Shown here piece by piece: positions 11,001 to 21,203 of a stretch of 64,000 nt of DNA; positions within the stretch are counted from its first letter, which is position 1, and each line of letters begins with the position of its first letter. The stretch spans positions 13,648,501 to 13,712,500 of the forward strand of contig OU015568.1 of the NCBI GenBank assembly GCA_907165135.1. Reading direction: 5' to 3'. The DNA comes from Oikopleura dioica. Taxonomy: Eukaryota > Chordata > Appendicularia > Copelata > Oikopleuridae. The position numbers and the translations under genes were made by a program. The notes under the pieces were generated by a model. It had not been told where the DNA came from. It saw nothing but the letters and a program-made list of their open reading frames with translations, and ran no database searches.

Positions 11001-13057
11001 AGTTGTTTTCATTTCGATGTCGAACTTGACACTGAAGCTCGTTGCCGCTGGTGCGAGTGTGTGTGTATCTCTCTGGCGAGGCGCTGCTCGCCTAGTCTCA
11101 CGTACGATGAAAAATGAGCCGGCCCGATCTCCTCAGCGTGGAGAGGGCAGGAGATCTCTCCGGGCACACTGGTGCCGTATCCACTCTAATATGCGTCGCT
11201 CGCCGCTCCACCGTGGTTTGGAGCGCGCGCCACCGCGCTCCTTTAGAACGCACCAATCTCTTGTGCCTATGCTCGCCTCATCCAGCAGGCATTGGCCCTC
11301 GTGAACTCGTGAAGCTAAGGGCGCCAAGAAACGAGCGCGCCGGACTGCCTCTTACGAATGGCGCCTTTTCTAGGGTGCCCAAGGACTGCTTTCTACCACA
11401 CTCTTTATGACAAATGATACAGTATCCCTCGCCCTGGAAAGTAAAGCTCCACTTGTCAATATAAAATGAAAAAACGCACGGAGACGGGGCTTTGTAGGGC
11501 CCGCCGGAATAAGGAACACGAGTAGGAGCATTTTAAGGATTAGCTAACCGAATTTTAGCCAAAGTAGCCAAGTAACTTCCCTGAAACGAGTCCATTATGT
11601 TATTTTTGGGCCTACTGCGGGCCGCTCTACCATCCTCGCGAATTCGTTAGGCCTCGTAACAGACCTCAATCGACCAGACCGAAGAGTACAGTGTCATAGG
11701 CGCTATCAACGTGTTAGCCCGAGTTTTGGCCACGACTCACACAGTTGACCATGGAGTAGACCGAGCAAGGCTCAATCACTCATTCTCAATTCTTTGCTTA
11801 TCAATGAAAATCAACGCCAATGAGTTTTTAGTGGAAAAAAATGTTGTTTTCCGATCTCTGAGCTCGTTCTTTATGCTAATTTTCTTTGGAAAGTGAAATT
11901 AGGTAGATGGTTTATCAAGTGTTTTTAAGATTTCCATCGTCGAAAACTGTTTTCAAGCTCATTAATTATGCTCGTACGAATCTCTTAGTACGATCAAGAA
12001 TATTGAAATCATCGGACTCTCGATAAACGAAATTTGAATATTTTTCTGACGAGTTGGTTCAAAATGGAATAAGCGAGATTATTCTTCATCAACTAAAACA
12101 CTCAAGGATGATCAAAACACAAAGGAGACGAGAACAATTAATAGCTGATCTGCTGAATTGAACTGTCACCTGTGAAGTATCCGATTTCGATACTTCGATG
12201 GTATTCTTGCTACGTATCTACAGCACCGCGAAAGGCACGAAAAAAAAGACGCGAATTTTGAAATAATTGAAAGGTGCGTCAAGGTGCGGATTTTGCTTAT
12301 TAACTTTTCTGGCGACAGGGCCGGTGCCCCGCTGGGCGCAGCTCTCCTCGTTGGTGCCGAACGAAAAGAAAAAAATGAAATTTTCTGCTGATATCGGCAG
12401 CCCGTCAAGTTTATGGTGAAAGTCAAGTCAGACGGCCAAGGTCACGTAGAATACCGCACCGCGGCCGGCACCTTCGGGCTCAAGCAAAAAGAAAAACCAA
12501 CGAGCAAGCTCGAACGAAAAAGACTCTTTCGCAAATCATCATCAATTACACCACTCATATAAACTCAAACAATTAAATTTTGAAATAACTTTTCCCGGAA
12601 AAATGAATAGACGCTCTCAGAATGAGAATAAAAAAACGCGCCATAGAAAAGTCACACAACTACAAATTTCTATTCCACATTAAGAAAACAATTGAATAAA
12701 AATAAAATGCTTAGAATCGTTTCTAATTTGCAAAATGTTTATCAACGGACATGATATGATCCGGAAACCTGTGTAGAAAACATTACGATTCCAATCTATA
12801 TTCAAATTCTGGCGAAGCTGCTTTGCAGCATCGTAGAAAAAAAATCGTTTTTCATTGAACATCCTTCAGACCCTGACTCAACTATTCAGGTGTATCTACT
12901 CATATTGCCGAAATCAGAATATGATCTGATTGAAGATAAGACTTACCTCCGTTAATATTTTTCCAGGAGCATCTTCATTTTCTTCAAGAATAGAATTCTC
13001 GGGGATGTCTGAGCAGAGCCCGATTCCGATCACTAGAAACGCCAACAGACAGCGCAT
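8095..13057 (-). CDS. SUCO: SUCO/osteopotentia (SLP-type SUN-like ER membrane protein)
   Basis: Exons (minus): 12947-13057, 10585-10950, 10034-10282, 9632-9987, 9177-9354, 9049-9129, 8855-8995, 8269-8628, 8095-8176; about 640 aa. There is a signal peptide at residues 1-17, then an acidic linker. The SUN-like domain begins NFASDSCGARIEK and contains FTVELCEEIQIQRLFIGVNELF and FKFVKYEALEYSG..SLQVFG, matching human SUCO. A coiled coil follows (SYLETLSQTYKKQMDDV is almost the human segment), then a membrane helix around LLALQVLAVLLLC and a Lys-rich tail. Exon 8855-8995 contains A8 on the coding strand (8930-8937) where seven A are needed, so the frame breaks by +1; see findings. SUCO works in ER protein folding and collagen secretion in vertebrates. 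Intron 1 is about 2 kb; intron 4 carries let-7. Confidence 0.88.
9475..9563 (-). ncRNA. let-7: let-7 microRNA precursor hairpin
   Basis: On the minus strand the segment 9549-9528 reads TGAGGTAGTAGGTTATGCTG followed by TT, that is the full let-7 5' seed and core with a chordate-type 3' end. The flanks fold into a precursor. GGACTAGTTCTG at the 5' end pairs with CAGAACTTAGTCC at the 3' end. AACAGCGTAAGG on the 3' arm pairs with the 3' half of the mature strand. An A-rich loop of about 18 nt separates the arms. The hairpin lies in the 277-nt intron (9355-9631) of the SUCO gene, same strand, so it is likely processed from that transcript. let-7 represses developmental-timing mRNAs in bilaterians. 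Confidence 0.93.
10951..12946 (-). other. Long first intron of SUCO
   Basis: This 2-kb intron stands out against local introns of about 45 nt. The segment 11040-11410 is GC-rich, with a perfect hairpin word (GGAGCGCG...CGCGCTCC near 11219-11240) and long open frames on both strands that look like composition artefacts. A second GC-rich patch lies near 12320-12480. No coding exon, tRNA or microRNA is recognised. Regulatory content is plausible but unproven. Confidence 0.35.
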
Positions 13058-13198
13058 ACTACGGAAACTCTAACTGAAGGTGCAGCTCGAGTCCATATCT
13101 GAATAGATGATATTTGTCTTCCCTTGATGTTTTCGAATAAGTTGAATGATCATTGAAGAATTGAATAAAGAATGAGTGAAAAAAGAAATGAAGAAATT

Positions 13199-15194
13199 CT
13201 AGAGCTTGTAGACGCAGTCGCGCGCCCATTTTAGATTCTTGAGGAGCAGTTGCATTGCCTCGCACTGAAATAGAAAAACTCTCTAGTGGCGTGATTGGTA
13301 TGTTAAGGGCGTACCCATTGATCGCCGGAGGAAAAGGAAAACTTCACTGGATACCATTGATTGGAGCTATTCGTTTTCTGAATCTGGCCCTTTTCAATCT
13401 TGTACGGCCAGGTAATGCCGCTGCTAGCCATTTTGTCTCTGATCTGACAGAGAATATCTGTAATGAATATTAATTACCAAAAAGTGGCACCGAAAATGGC
13501 TGTACCTAAATATGCAGAAACGCCGCTATCGAAGCCCCGTTCGCCGAAAACGCGCGATTTGACGCTCCTAGAAGTGTACAGTGGCAGCCGGTTGCCCTTT
13601 TCGTCTTCGATGAAGCTTTTCTCGCCGAGTGGGACGAGAGTAAAACGCTCGAATTTCTCCATTTTGAGCTTCTTCGCCACTGCTACTGTCAATAACGCAG
13701 TCTTTAATTAATTAGTTTTTTAATAAATTCTATTAAAATAAATATATACCTGTCCCCACGCGGCAGCGATTTCATTCCAGGGTACTTCTTCAGATTCGCT
13801 CCAGCCGAGTCGGAGGCCATTAATAACGCCGAACTTCCCTTTTCGCGAAATGTGAAAAGCGGCGGCGAGGGGAGTAGTGCTCTTGAGACGCTGAACGTGT
13901 GCCTGAAGTGCTCGATTCTGAAGATTTGTTGAAATCGACACTTCTTCGGCTTGGAACATTCGCGCCTGAAAATAATAATATATACCGTTTTCGGAATTTT
14001 TTCTCTAAAAATTTTACCTTCAGCGTTGCATATTCTTTCTCTAGCTCGTATTCTTTGTCTTTTAGCTCTGAAACTTCGGACTTCAACTTGGTGACCTCGC
14101 TTCTGTAGCTTTCAAACTCATTCATCGCCTGATCAAGTCGTTTTCTCTGCTCAGCCTCCTGCTTTTCAAGCTCTTTGAGCTCCAGCTCAACTTGATCCAC
14201 GTCTTCGTCATCTTCAAAGTCTTTCCCAAATGCCTCGATCGCCGTCTTATAATGCTGCGTGTCCTCTTCCACTTCGTCGATTCTTTTCTGAAGCTCGATC
14301 GCCAGCAGCTTGTTGCACGCGGCGCACGATTCAAGGTCGATCTTACCCTAAAAGAAGAAAATTGAGCGACTCTATTGAAGGTTTTTTCGAAAAAAAAAGT
14401 TTTTTTTTTCACGAAAAATGTAAAAAAACATTACGATATTTTGATTTCGATAAAAAAGAACGAAGAAAATGCCATATTTGGGGATTCAAAGCCAACTTTC
14501 TTGGAATTGTTTTTCAGCACTTGCTTGGCCTTGCTTTTTCTGGCAGGTGAAAAATAGAGAGACGAGCCATAAAAAATAGATTTAGCTTGATAGTCGTCGA
14601 GGATCACTCAAGTTCAACATTTGAACTTTAGTCGAAGAATAGTGGAACTAGCAATACCTCTAAAATCTGTTCCACCAAATCGGCCACGTGCAGCTTGTGG
14701 GAGAAGCTTTCTCTATCCTTTCCAGATTCATCGGCTGTTCAAGGGATGAGCCGAAGCTCCGGTTAAAAACAAAGTTAAAAAGTCGGTTTCTTTCAGCCCT
14801 TTTTCCTGTGGTGATAACGAATGAGTCAGCATCGTGATCCGAGGCAGACTGAAAAGAAAAATCAGAGGAAAGACTTTTTTGAAATTGCGCCTTTTCTGAA
14901 TTTTATAAGATACTCCCAATGGCGCCTAAAATAAATTAGGGTGTCAAGCGAGACTTTTTATAGAAGCGAATTTTTTCAGTCTCTCGAAAATTATCAATAG
15001 ATTGAAAAAATAATTTTCTGACCCGTTGATGAGAAAATTTAGATTACATTTATCCGGACACCCTAGAATCCGAAGATCACTTATCGAAAACGCTTAGCGT
15101 TTTTTATATTTTCAAAATTCAAACCTCGCACTTTTACCTTTCTACTGAATTGGCTTGATTCTGTAGATCCGCCAGAGTCCAGCAAGTCTGGCAT
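13199..15194 (-). CDS. BECN1: Beclin 1 (autophagy/PI3K complex subunit)
   Basis: Exons (minus): 15138-15194, 14806-14848, 14658-14734, 14018-14347, 13750-13965, 13506-13701, 13315-13457, 13199-13264; 1128 nt, 375 aa (human 450). The order is a short N-terminus; a DADSFVITTADESG patch similar to the segment before the human BH3 region; a CAAC pair; a coiled coil at about residues 95-175; then the evolutionarily conserved domain. Key blocks are FHISRKGKFGVINGLRLGW, PWNEIAAAWGQ, RFTLVPLGEKSFIED and the membrane-binding aromatic region near QLLLKNLKWARDCVY. Intron 2 (14735-14805) fits only as GA-AG. Beclin scaffolds VPS34 for autophagosome formation. The start codon is the least certain part; an alternative upstream frame carries a CQTC motif like the human zinc-hook-like CQRC. 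SUCO follows 142 bp downstream. Confidence 0.92.
14937..15065. mobile_element. Possible small TA-flanked MITE in Beclin intron 1
   Basis: A 129-bp AT-rich segment is bounded by TAGGGTGTC and GACACCCTA. Only 9 bp are inverted, and no 8-bp duplication is present. TA on each side of GGGTGTC...GACACCC would suit a Tc1/mariner-type insertion. Evidence is weak. Confidence 0.4.
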
Positions 15195-15334
15195 TTGCTG
15201 CTGAATCTTCTTTTATGAGGCAATTCTCTTGTGTTTCTTGTCTGAGTTCTTCCAGGAGGGAAAAGGCCGAGGATATTTTTCAGAGACGTCGCATATCGAC
15301 CAATTGGCGCGCGGGGAGAACACGCGAACCCGAG

Positions 15335-15888
15335 GGAGCACACTCAAATGCGCGGCGCACTCATTTGCGCGAGCGCTCAAACGCGGGGACGCTCATTTGC
15401 ACGGACACGGGCGAAAGAGTGTCCCCCGCGAATGAGCGTTTGATTTAATTGGTCGACGATGAAAAATACCTGAGGATTTTAAAACAGAACAAAAACCACG
15501 ACTCAGTGGTGTCAGTTCTTAGATTTTTATCAAATAAAAATCGGAACAATTTCCTAAAAGACTAATCACCGGGAAGAAATGAAAATGAAGATTAATCTCT
15601 TTCAATTAGTCATGAAGTGTTATGCAATAATTGTCCAGAATTTTTAAGATGATCATACAATGTGTCATTTTATCTTATATTTGGAAAATACAGCAATTAG
15701 AGTGAGAAATACACTGATGAACACTTTTAAGTTAGTATTTTCGGAGAAATATTCTTGCGCTTATTTTCGACCAATTAAATCAAACGCTCATTCGCGGGGA
15801 CACTCTTTCGCTCGTGTCCGTGCAAATGAGCGTCTCCCGCATTTGAGCGCTCGCGCAAATGAGTGCGCCGCGCATTTGAGTGTGCTCC
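15335..15888. mobile_element. 554-bp foldback element with long terminal inverted repeats and 9-bp duplication
   Basis: The left arm (about 15335-15457) and right arm (about 15766-15888) are inverted copies about 122 bp long, starting GGAGCACACTCAAATGCGCG. The arms are GC-rich and themselves made of related words (CTCATTTGCGCGAGCGCTC and variants); the centre is AT-rich. The 9-bp word GAACCCGAG flanks both ends (15326-15334, 15889-15897). Long inverted repeats and a 9-bp duplication fit Mutator-like (MULE) non-autonomous elements. It lies just upstream of Beclin. Confidence 0.88.
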
Positions 15889-16219
15889 GAACCCGAGGGT
15901 CTCCTTTTCCGCGGTTTTTGGCAGTTTGGGTGGCTAATTTTTCAGTTTTACGATTATTAATGACCCCAATCAATACTTTTCATTAATATCTTTATACGAA
16001 AAATAAGCATAAAATGATAGGTCTCTCGATTTTTGGAATATTTTTCTGATTTTTTTTTTCAAAAACCGCGATATTTTTAAAACTCGGATTTGAAAATTAA
16101 GATCAAAGTTGGCAGTTCATTAGTCTCTTGGTTCCTGACGCATGGTTTTTGTGCAAGGTTGAGCTGCGTCATTGTGATTAGTACCACGGGCGATTCTTGC
16201 AATCAAGAGTCAGAGAAAA

Positions 16220-16907
16220 ATGGTTCTGCGAGTTTATATCTCCAGTCAGTCAAAGTAGCAGACATTTTGTTTAAAATGTAATTCAAAAAACTGCTCTTTG
16301 ACATCACAAGGGAAGACATGCAGTCACAAGATCAGGGGAGAACAGCGAGCTCTTCTCGACTTTCTTTCCAGCAATAAAATTATGTTCGACGAAGTTGATA
16401 TGTCACAAGTTTGCAATTCATTATTTACCAAACCGGCATAGCTTCTTTTTAGTACCCTGAAAAACGGAAAGAAATTCTCGGACAAATTCCGAGTGACTAC
16501 CAAACTGTGGAGTCGCCTATTATCTTTCAGAATTCTGAGGAGAGCTTTGACTTCGTTGGACTTTATGACGAGTTCTTCAATGGTAAACATAGATAAGTCT
16601 GCATTGAGTTACTGTTTTCAGCAAGAGAGCAGGATAAGACTTATCAGTTCTTGAAAATTCCACCGCCAGAGGGATCCCGAGAGCACATTCTCTGGAAGAA
16701 AGAGAATGAGCCCGAACCTGAACCAGAAGCGGAAGAGGCTGCTGAAGCTACCGAAGCGGTGGAAGAAACAGAAATCAACGAAGAATCACCTGGTAAGTCA
16801 ACTTCCTCATTCAAGTCTCAACACTTTCAGAACCTACTGGCGATGACTACGAGTTCCCCGGCGAAGCAAAGCCCGAAGAAGAACCCGAAGAAGAAGCAGA
16901 AGAATAA
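16220..16907 (+). CDS. SH3BGR: SH3BGR/SH3BGRL-family thioredoxin-fold protein with acidic tail
   Basis: Exons: 16220-16254, 16324-16408, 16453-16582, 16622-16792, 16831-16907; 498 nt, 165 aa. MVLRVYISSQ matches the first strand of SH3BGRL (MVIRVYIAS). EQRALLDFLSSNKIMFDEVDMSQ matches the helix and strand that follow in the family. SPIIFQNSEESFDFVGLYDEFFNARE matches the QIFN..GDYD-FFEA segment. The C-terminal 60 residues are mostly Glu, Pro and Ala, as in SH3BGR proper. The family has a thioredoxin-like fold without the redox CXXC; its role is as an adaptor. Introns are 39-69 nt. It converges with the next gene: the stops are about 100 bp apart. Confidence 0.9.
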
Positions 16908-17008
16908 TTTCGTTTCGGTTTTCTCCCATTCCCTCATTTTTAAAAATAATAATTGATTCAAAACAACTTTTTTTGAATATTTTATTCAAGTAGGTAGTTC
17001 AAAAACGT

Positions 17009-18056
17009 TTATTCTTCTTTTTTGTCGTCAGAATTTTCGGTGGATTCTTTTTGCTCTTCGTTTTTCTTGGAGGCCTCCGCTTCTTGCACCTCAGCTTGCG
17101 CTTCTTGATTTTGCTCTTCTGCAGCTGGCGGAGTTTCAGTCTTTGTTTTTCGTCGGAAGAAGCTCTTGATGTAGTTGATGAATCCTTTGTTGCGCTCAGC
17201 CTCTAGTTCTGCTCTGAAATTGAAATGAAGAGGCAGAAACTCTTTTTTATTGACTTACTCAAGTTTTTCTGTTCGTTGAAGCAAGAGAGTATTCTGCTCG
17301 ACGATTGTTGAGATTTTGTCCGTCACCTCGCTCAACTTGGATTCTGTGGTAGTCAGAGCGCTCGTCAATTCCTTCTGGCTCTTGAGAAATTCTTTGTGTT
17401 TCTTCTCGTTGGTAGCGCGGATCTTCTGAAGCTCTCTTTCGTGCTGCGTTCGGAGCTCGTCTAGAGACTCGAGGAAGTTCATTTCGTCGAGACGAGCAAC
17501 TTTTGACTGGAGCTCAAGAACTTGGGAATTGATATCACCCTCATCTAAGGAACACACTTTTTTAAATGTGAAAATTTCAGATGATTTACCTTGTTCGAAC
17601 TTTCGCTTTCTGACTCCGTTCTTGGCACTCATCTCTGGCATCTAAAAACAAAGTTATTAATTCCTATGCCTTCTCTGAGCTCTTCAGTGTTGAAAAAACG
17701 CAAACAGCCACAAGGGTGAAACTGAGGTTAACTCTATTCTGATACGCTATCAACTCACACACTACTTTTCGTCACGCGCTTCTCGGGCCCAAAAAATTGG
17801 TTTTCTAAGGAAAGCCGAAATCATAAACTAAACCGTTGCGCGAAAAAATTAACGAGCTTCCAAATTCTTTATTGGTCTACAAAAGAAAATCCTTTCCTTT
17901 TGTTCCTGATAGTCATTCTAAAGCACGCCTATATGCAGACAAATATCGCTGCCTAGATTTGTGCTGCCAAATGACTAAATCCGTCAGAAATATCTTTAGA
18001 AAATAAACCTTTTCCCGAAATTTGTCCGGAACCTCGATCAGTATCTCTTCCGACAT
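17009..18056 (-). CDS. Unrecognised 196-aa coiled-coil protein
   Basis: Exons (minus): 18009-18056, 17590-17641, 17259-17544, 17009-17213; 591 nt, 196 aa. The N-terminus is short (MSEEILIEVPDKFREK), followed by a basic patch (GVRKRKFEQ), a long coiled coil from about residue 40 to 130, a basic segment with aromatic residues (GFINYIKSFFRRKTK) and a Gln/Glu/Lys-rich tail. The segment FINYIKSFF next to RRK could be an amphipathic membrane-touching helix. The first intron is 367 nt and its acceptor lies directly before an ATG, so translation could instead start at 17641 after trans-splicing. Family unknown. Confidence 0.68.
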
Positions 18057-18913
18057 TTCAGCCCAGAAAATAAAAATTCTTAGTGCTAAGCCTTGAAGAA
18101 AAGTCAGATCAACACTTAACGAGCTGTGTCGCTCAAGTTTACAACTCTAATAGAAGAACTTGTTCTTGGGGTCAACTGCGTTTGAATCTTTGTTTTTCTC
18201 CGGAATGCCCCTTTATTGGCCTTCAAAAATATTTGTTGGATTTTAAACTTTATCTTCATCTCTTTGATTTGAAGATTTATTAATTGTCTCATCTTGATTT
18301 TCATAGAATAAATAAAGCTTTTTGATAATTATGTAATTTATTGTGCACCTGATCAAAGCGGTTGTAATAAATTGATAATTAGTTGTAATGAATCGATCTA
18401 TCTCGTAACTTACCATTAGAAGCGTTTCTTCAAAGTACCAAAAAATCGTTCAAAAATTTGTCTCTTCTGTCTCAAAACAGGAATGAAAGTGTGCGGACGT
18501 GTACGGTCGACTAAATGGCTTTGGATCGATTTTTTCGATATTTCACGGTGAGTGAACATCGCGGGAGACGCCGCAATAAAAACACATGGCCCGGAGATTT
18601 TCATGCCTTCAAGGGTGTGAATTTTTTTCTGCGGACAGCTACGGGTAGATATTGATCAATCATCCTTTTTTTAGCCTGATTTGTATGCTACTTTCTCGGG
18701 AAATTTTGGGCGAAGCACTTTTTCTTTGCTTTCTTGCTTTCATGAACCTTCTAAAAACTGACCTTTTTCATGACGTGGGATCAAAGGGCTTATGTGGGAA
18801 TCCGAAGCACTTGTCGTAATTATGGTTATTACCCGGTTGATTATGGCCGTAATTTCCGGAGCGCTAGAAAGGGATGAGGCAACACTCGCATTTCCTACTC
18901 TCAGAAGAGAACC
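18057..18913. other. 857-bp intergenic region between divergent genes
   Basis: It separates the minus-strand coiled-coil gene from the plus-strand secreted-protein gene and presumably holds both promoters. Short open frames on both strands show no coding signature. No repeat or RNA gene seen. Confidence 0.4.
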
Positions 18914-21041
18914 ATGCCGCGCGGAAAGAGGGTACCTTCGTTTTTGCTTATTTTTCTTGCCCTTCCATCCATCAATGCCGATGTCGTCTCGCTCGTTCAA
19001 AAGGGAATGAGTTTAGAGTTCCTGGAAGCTCAAATAGACATCAACGAAATTGTACCAGACTACGACGATGAATATGAAAGCTCATCAAACTTTTCGACAA
19101 TCGCCAGGAGACCCCTGGGAGGAGCAATGGAGGACTTCGCGACTCGTATGAGCAGAGACGACAAAGCGATTCTCGCAGCGTTGAAGAGTATCGAAGATAT
19201 GGGTAAGAATAGCGGAAGCCTTGTAAAAACCATAAGACGTGCGCCCGAGGGCATGCGGCGATCTTTAATTTATAAACGCCTGCGAAAGTGCAGTCTGTGC
19301 CCAGATGAGCTTCGGTGGTCCGGGGCGCAGGCTTCAAACCTGTGGGCGGGGAGACTCGCAGTGGTTCGATTCCACCTTCTAGGCGTTTTTGCTACTTTCT
19401 AGGGTTGAAAATGATATCCTCCTGCGCTTTTTTTATGGTTTTCATTTCAGATACGAACCTGGCTTCTTATATCGACCCAGCTGATGTTCGTCTTCCATGT
19501 TCGATCGCCCTTAGCTCAGCCAGAATCAACTTCTTGTCCAAGTTGTTATTCAAGCAAGCAACTCGAGCGGCCGATATAAAGAATACCAAACTTACCAAGG
19601 TTGGATTCCTTCGTGACTGGGCAGCATCTATCATCAGGTTTTCCTTTGGCTTTCTAATATCATACTAATTTTGTTGTACAGCAATTCCGCGGACAGTATC
19701 CAGCAAACCCTGTTTAACATCGACTACCTCTTTGAAAACATCGTTGGTGACGTTGGACAGCAGCTTCGCCAAAGCTCACAGTCGAATCCAGCTCATTTGA
19801 CTGCTTTTCTTCAGTTCATGCGATCCCTGCAACTCAAAGGTCATATTTTGTGGGGTGCTGCGCTCGATATTATCAGCAAGGAAAAGGATGCAGGACTGAA
19901 AGCACTTGAAGAATTCGCGGTGAAAGCTGCGCGGCAAAGTAGCACAGTCAATATAAAAGAAGATTTTATGAAGATACTTGGTGGGGGAGCAACTGTTGGC
20001 GTCAAATCGATGCTTTACGAGGTACGAAGTATAATTTTATCGAATGAAAGCATTTTTCAGTCTTATTTACGTTGCGCCGACAAATTTGAAGAACCAATCA
20101 ATACTCAAAGTCGCTATGATCTTTGGGAACACATGACTATCGAGCCTGCTGACGAGGGTTTTCACATACGAACTCACTTTGGAACGTATGTTCAGGAAGG
20201 GATTCAAAAATCAACTCTGATTGTTTTCTCTCTGGTTTCTTCTTGAAATCCTTTCGAAGGCAGTTGAAGGCGAAGAAATGCCTGTTATCCAAACTCGAAA
20301 TAAAAAGGACTTCGGAACAATCTGGAACGCAGAGTATCAAGATACTCCGATCACTGCTTTTGGCACCGTAAGAGGGATCAAAACTGCTCATGGAAATTAC
20401 TGGGCCGAGGGTAAAACGCGACTCGGAAATTCTGTCATGACGGTAGTTAAACCTCTCTAGTCTCAAGACTAAGGAGATTTTTAGACCACCGACAAGGTGT
20501 CCAAACTCACTGAATTTTCAATCGTTCCTGTAAGCGATACAAAACTAGAAGTCTACATCATCTCTCCAACTGGAAAATATGCAACTTACAATCCTCTGAG
20601 CTCCAAGATTACGCTAAATGACGAGCCAAGTATTTACTCCGAGTTTTTGGGACAATCGATCGACGACGAATTTGTAAGTATAAATTATAGAGCTTCTGCT
20701 TAAAATTGTACTAGATCGGACTTCTCACAGGTGATGGTCAGTGGATTCTGACTCCGCCAGGAAAGCTTGGTTCAGTCAAAGTTGGGTCTACAATTGACAG
20801 CAGAAATGGAGCCAGTGACTGGAAAAAGATCGAGCGATTCAGTGAAAAGGAATCTTACTACCACATTGTATCCGAGTTCGGAACAGCGATGCAAGTAACT
20901 GGGCCTCCACTCGACCAAGATGCCGGAAGCCATCCGATCGTCACTAACATTCCAGCTGGCCTAGGCATCGAATACAAATGGGAGTTTGAAGCTGGGTCCG
21001 GAAATATCGATGGCTTACTTTCTCTCATGAATGGTCAATAA
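18914..21041 (+). CDS. Secreted protein: helical N-terminal half, possible beta-trefoil C-terminal half
   Basis: Exons: 18914-19202, 19451-19637, 19682-20021, 20061-20195, 20260-20442, 20485-20673, 20715-21041; 1650 nt, 549 aa. There is a signal peptide at residues 1-23 (PSFLLIFLALPSINA). Residues 60-280 look alpha-helical. From about residue 318 the sequence is strand-rich with repeats of the type FGTYVQAVEGEEMP, GIKTAHGNYW, GKYATYNP, GLLTGDGQWILTPPG and FGTAMQVTG, recalling fascin- or ricin-B-like beta-trefoils; this is inference. Intron 4 (20196-20259) is a GA-AG intron. Intron 1 contains tRNA-Sec. I do not recognise the family; lineage-specific secreted proteins (for example of the larvacean house) are one possibility, untested. 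Confidence 0.82.
19268..19276 (+). promoter_or_regulatory. TATA element of the tRNA-Sec Pol III promoter
   Basis: TTTATAAAC centred about 27 bp before the tRNA-Sec 5' end. Upstream TATA boxes at this spacing are characteristic of tRNA-Sec and U6-type genes, which also need a PSE at about -60 bound by SNAPc. A PSE cannot be assigned by eye because its sequence is lineage-specific. Confidence 0.7.
19299..19385 (+). tRNA. trnU(Sec): tRNA-Sec (anticodon TCA), 87 nt
   Basis: The sequence starts GCCCAGATGAGC and ends CCACCTTCTAGGCG. It carries the ACTTCAAA-type anticodon arm (GCAGGCTTCAAACCTG) and an extra-long variable arm, and is the same length as human tRNA-Sec, with most positions shared. A TTTATAAAC TATA element lies about 30 bp upstream (19268-19276) and a T run follows the 3' end. 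This is the arrangement of type-3 Pol III promoters used by tRNA-Sec. It is nested in intron 1 (19203-19450) of the secreted-protein gene, same strand. It decodes UGA for selenoprotein synthesis. Confidence 0.97.
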
Positions 21042-21203
21042 ATAAACACGGTGTTATCATAAAGTTAAACTCTGTATAAAAAGGGAAAGTGAAAAGATAC
21101 AGTTGACTGATAGTTTGTACAGTGTGCAGTGGAATGAAATCGAATATTCGGCTGGTGAGATAGGTGTGGCACGTGATGGATTGTAGGATTTTTTAGCGAT
21201 GCA

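Noticed and set aside
11017-11410. Overlapping plus-strand frames of 95-98 codons in SUCO intron 1
   Set aside because: Arg/Ser/Pro-rich translations in several frames at once reflect GC-rich DNA. None shows a family motif or splice context.
13820-14412. A separate Arg/Ser-rich protein from other frames over Beclin
   Set aside because: It is a shadow of the Beclin coiled-coil exon, whose frame matches the family.
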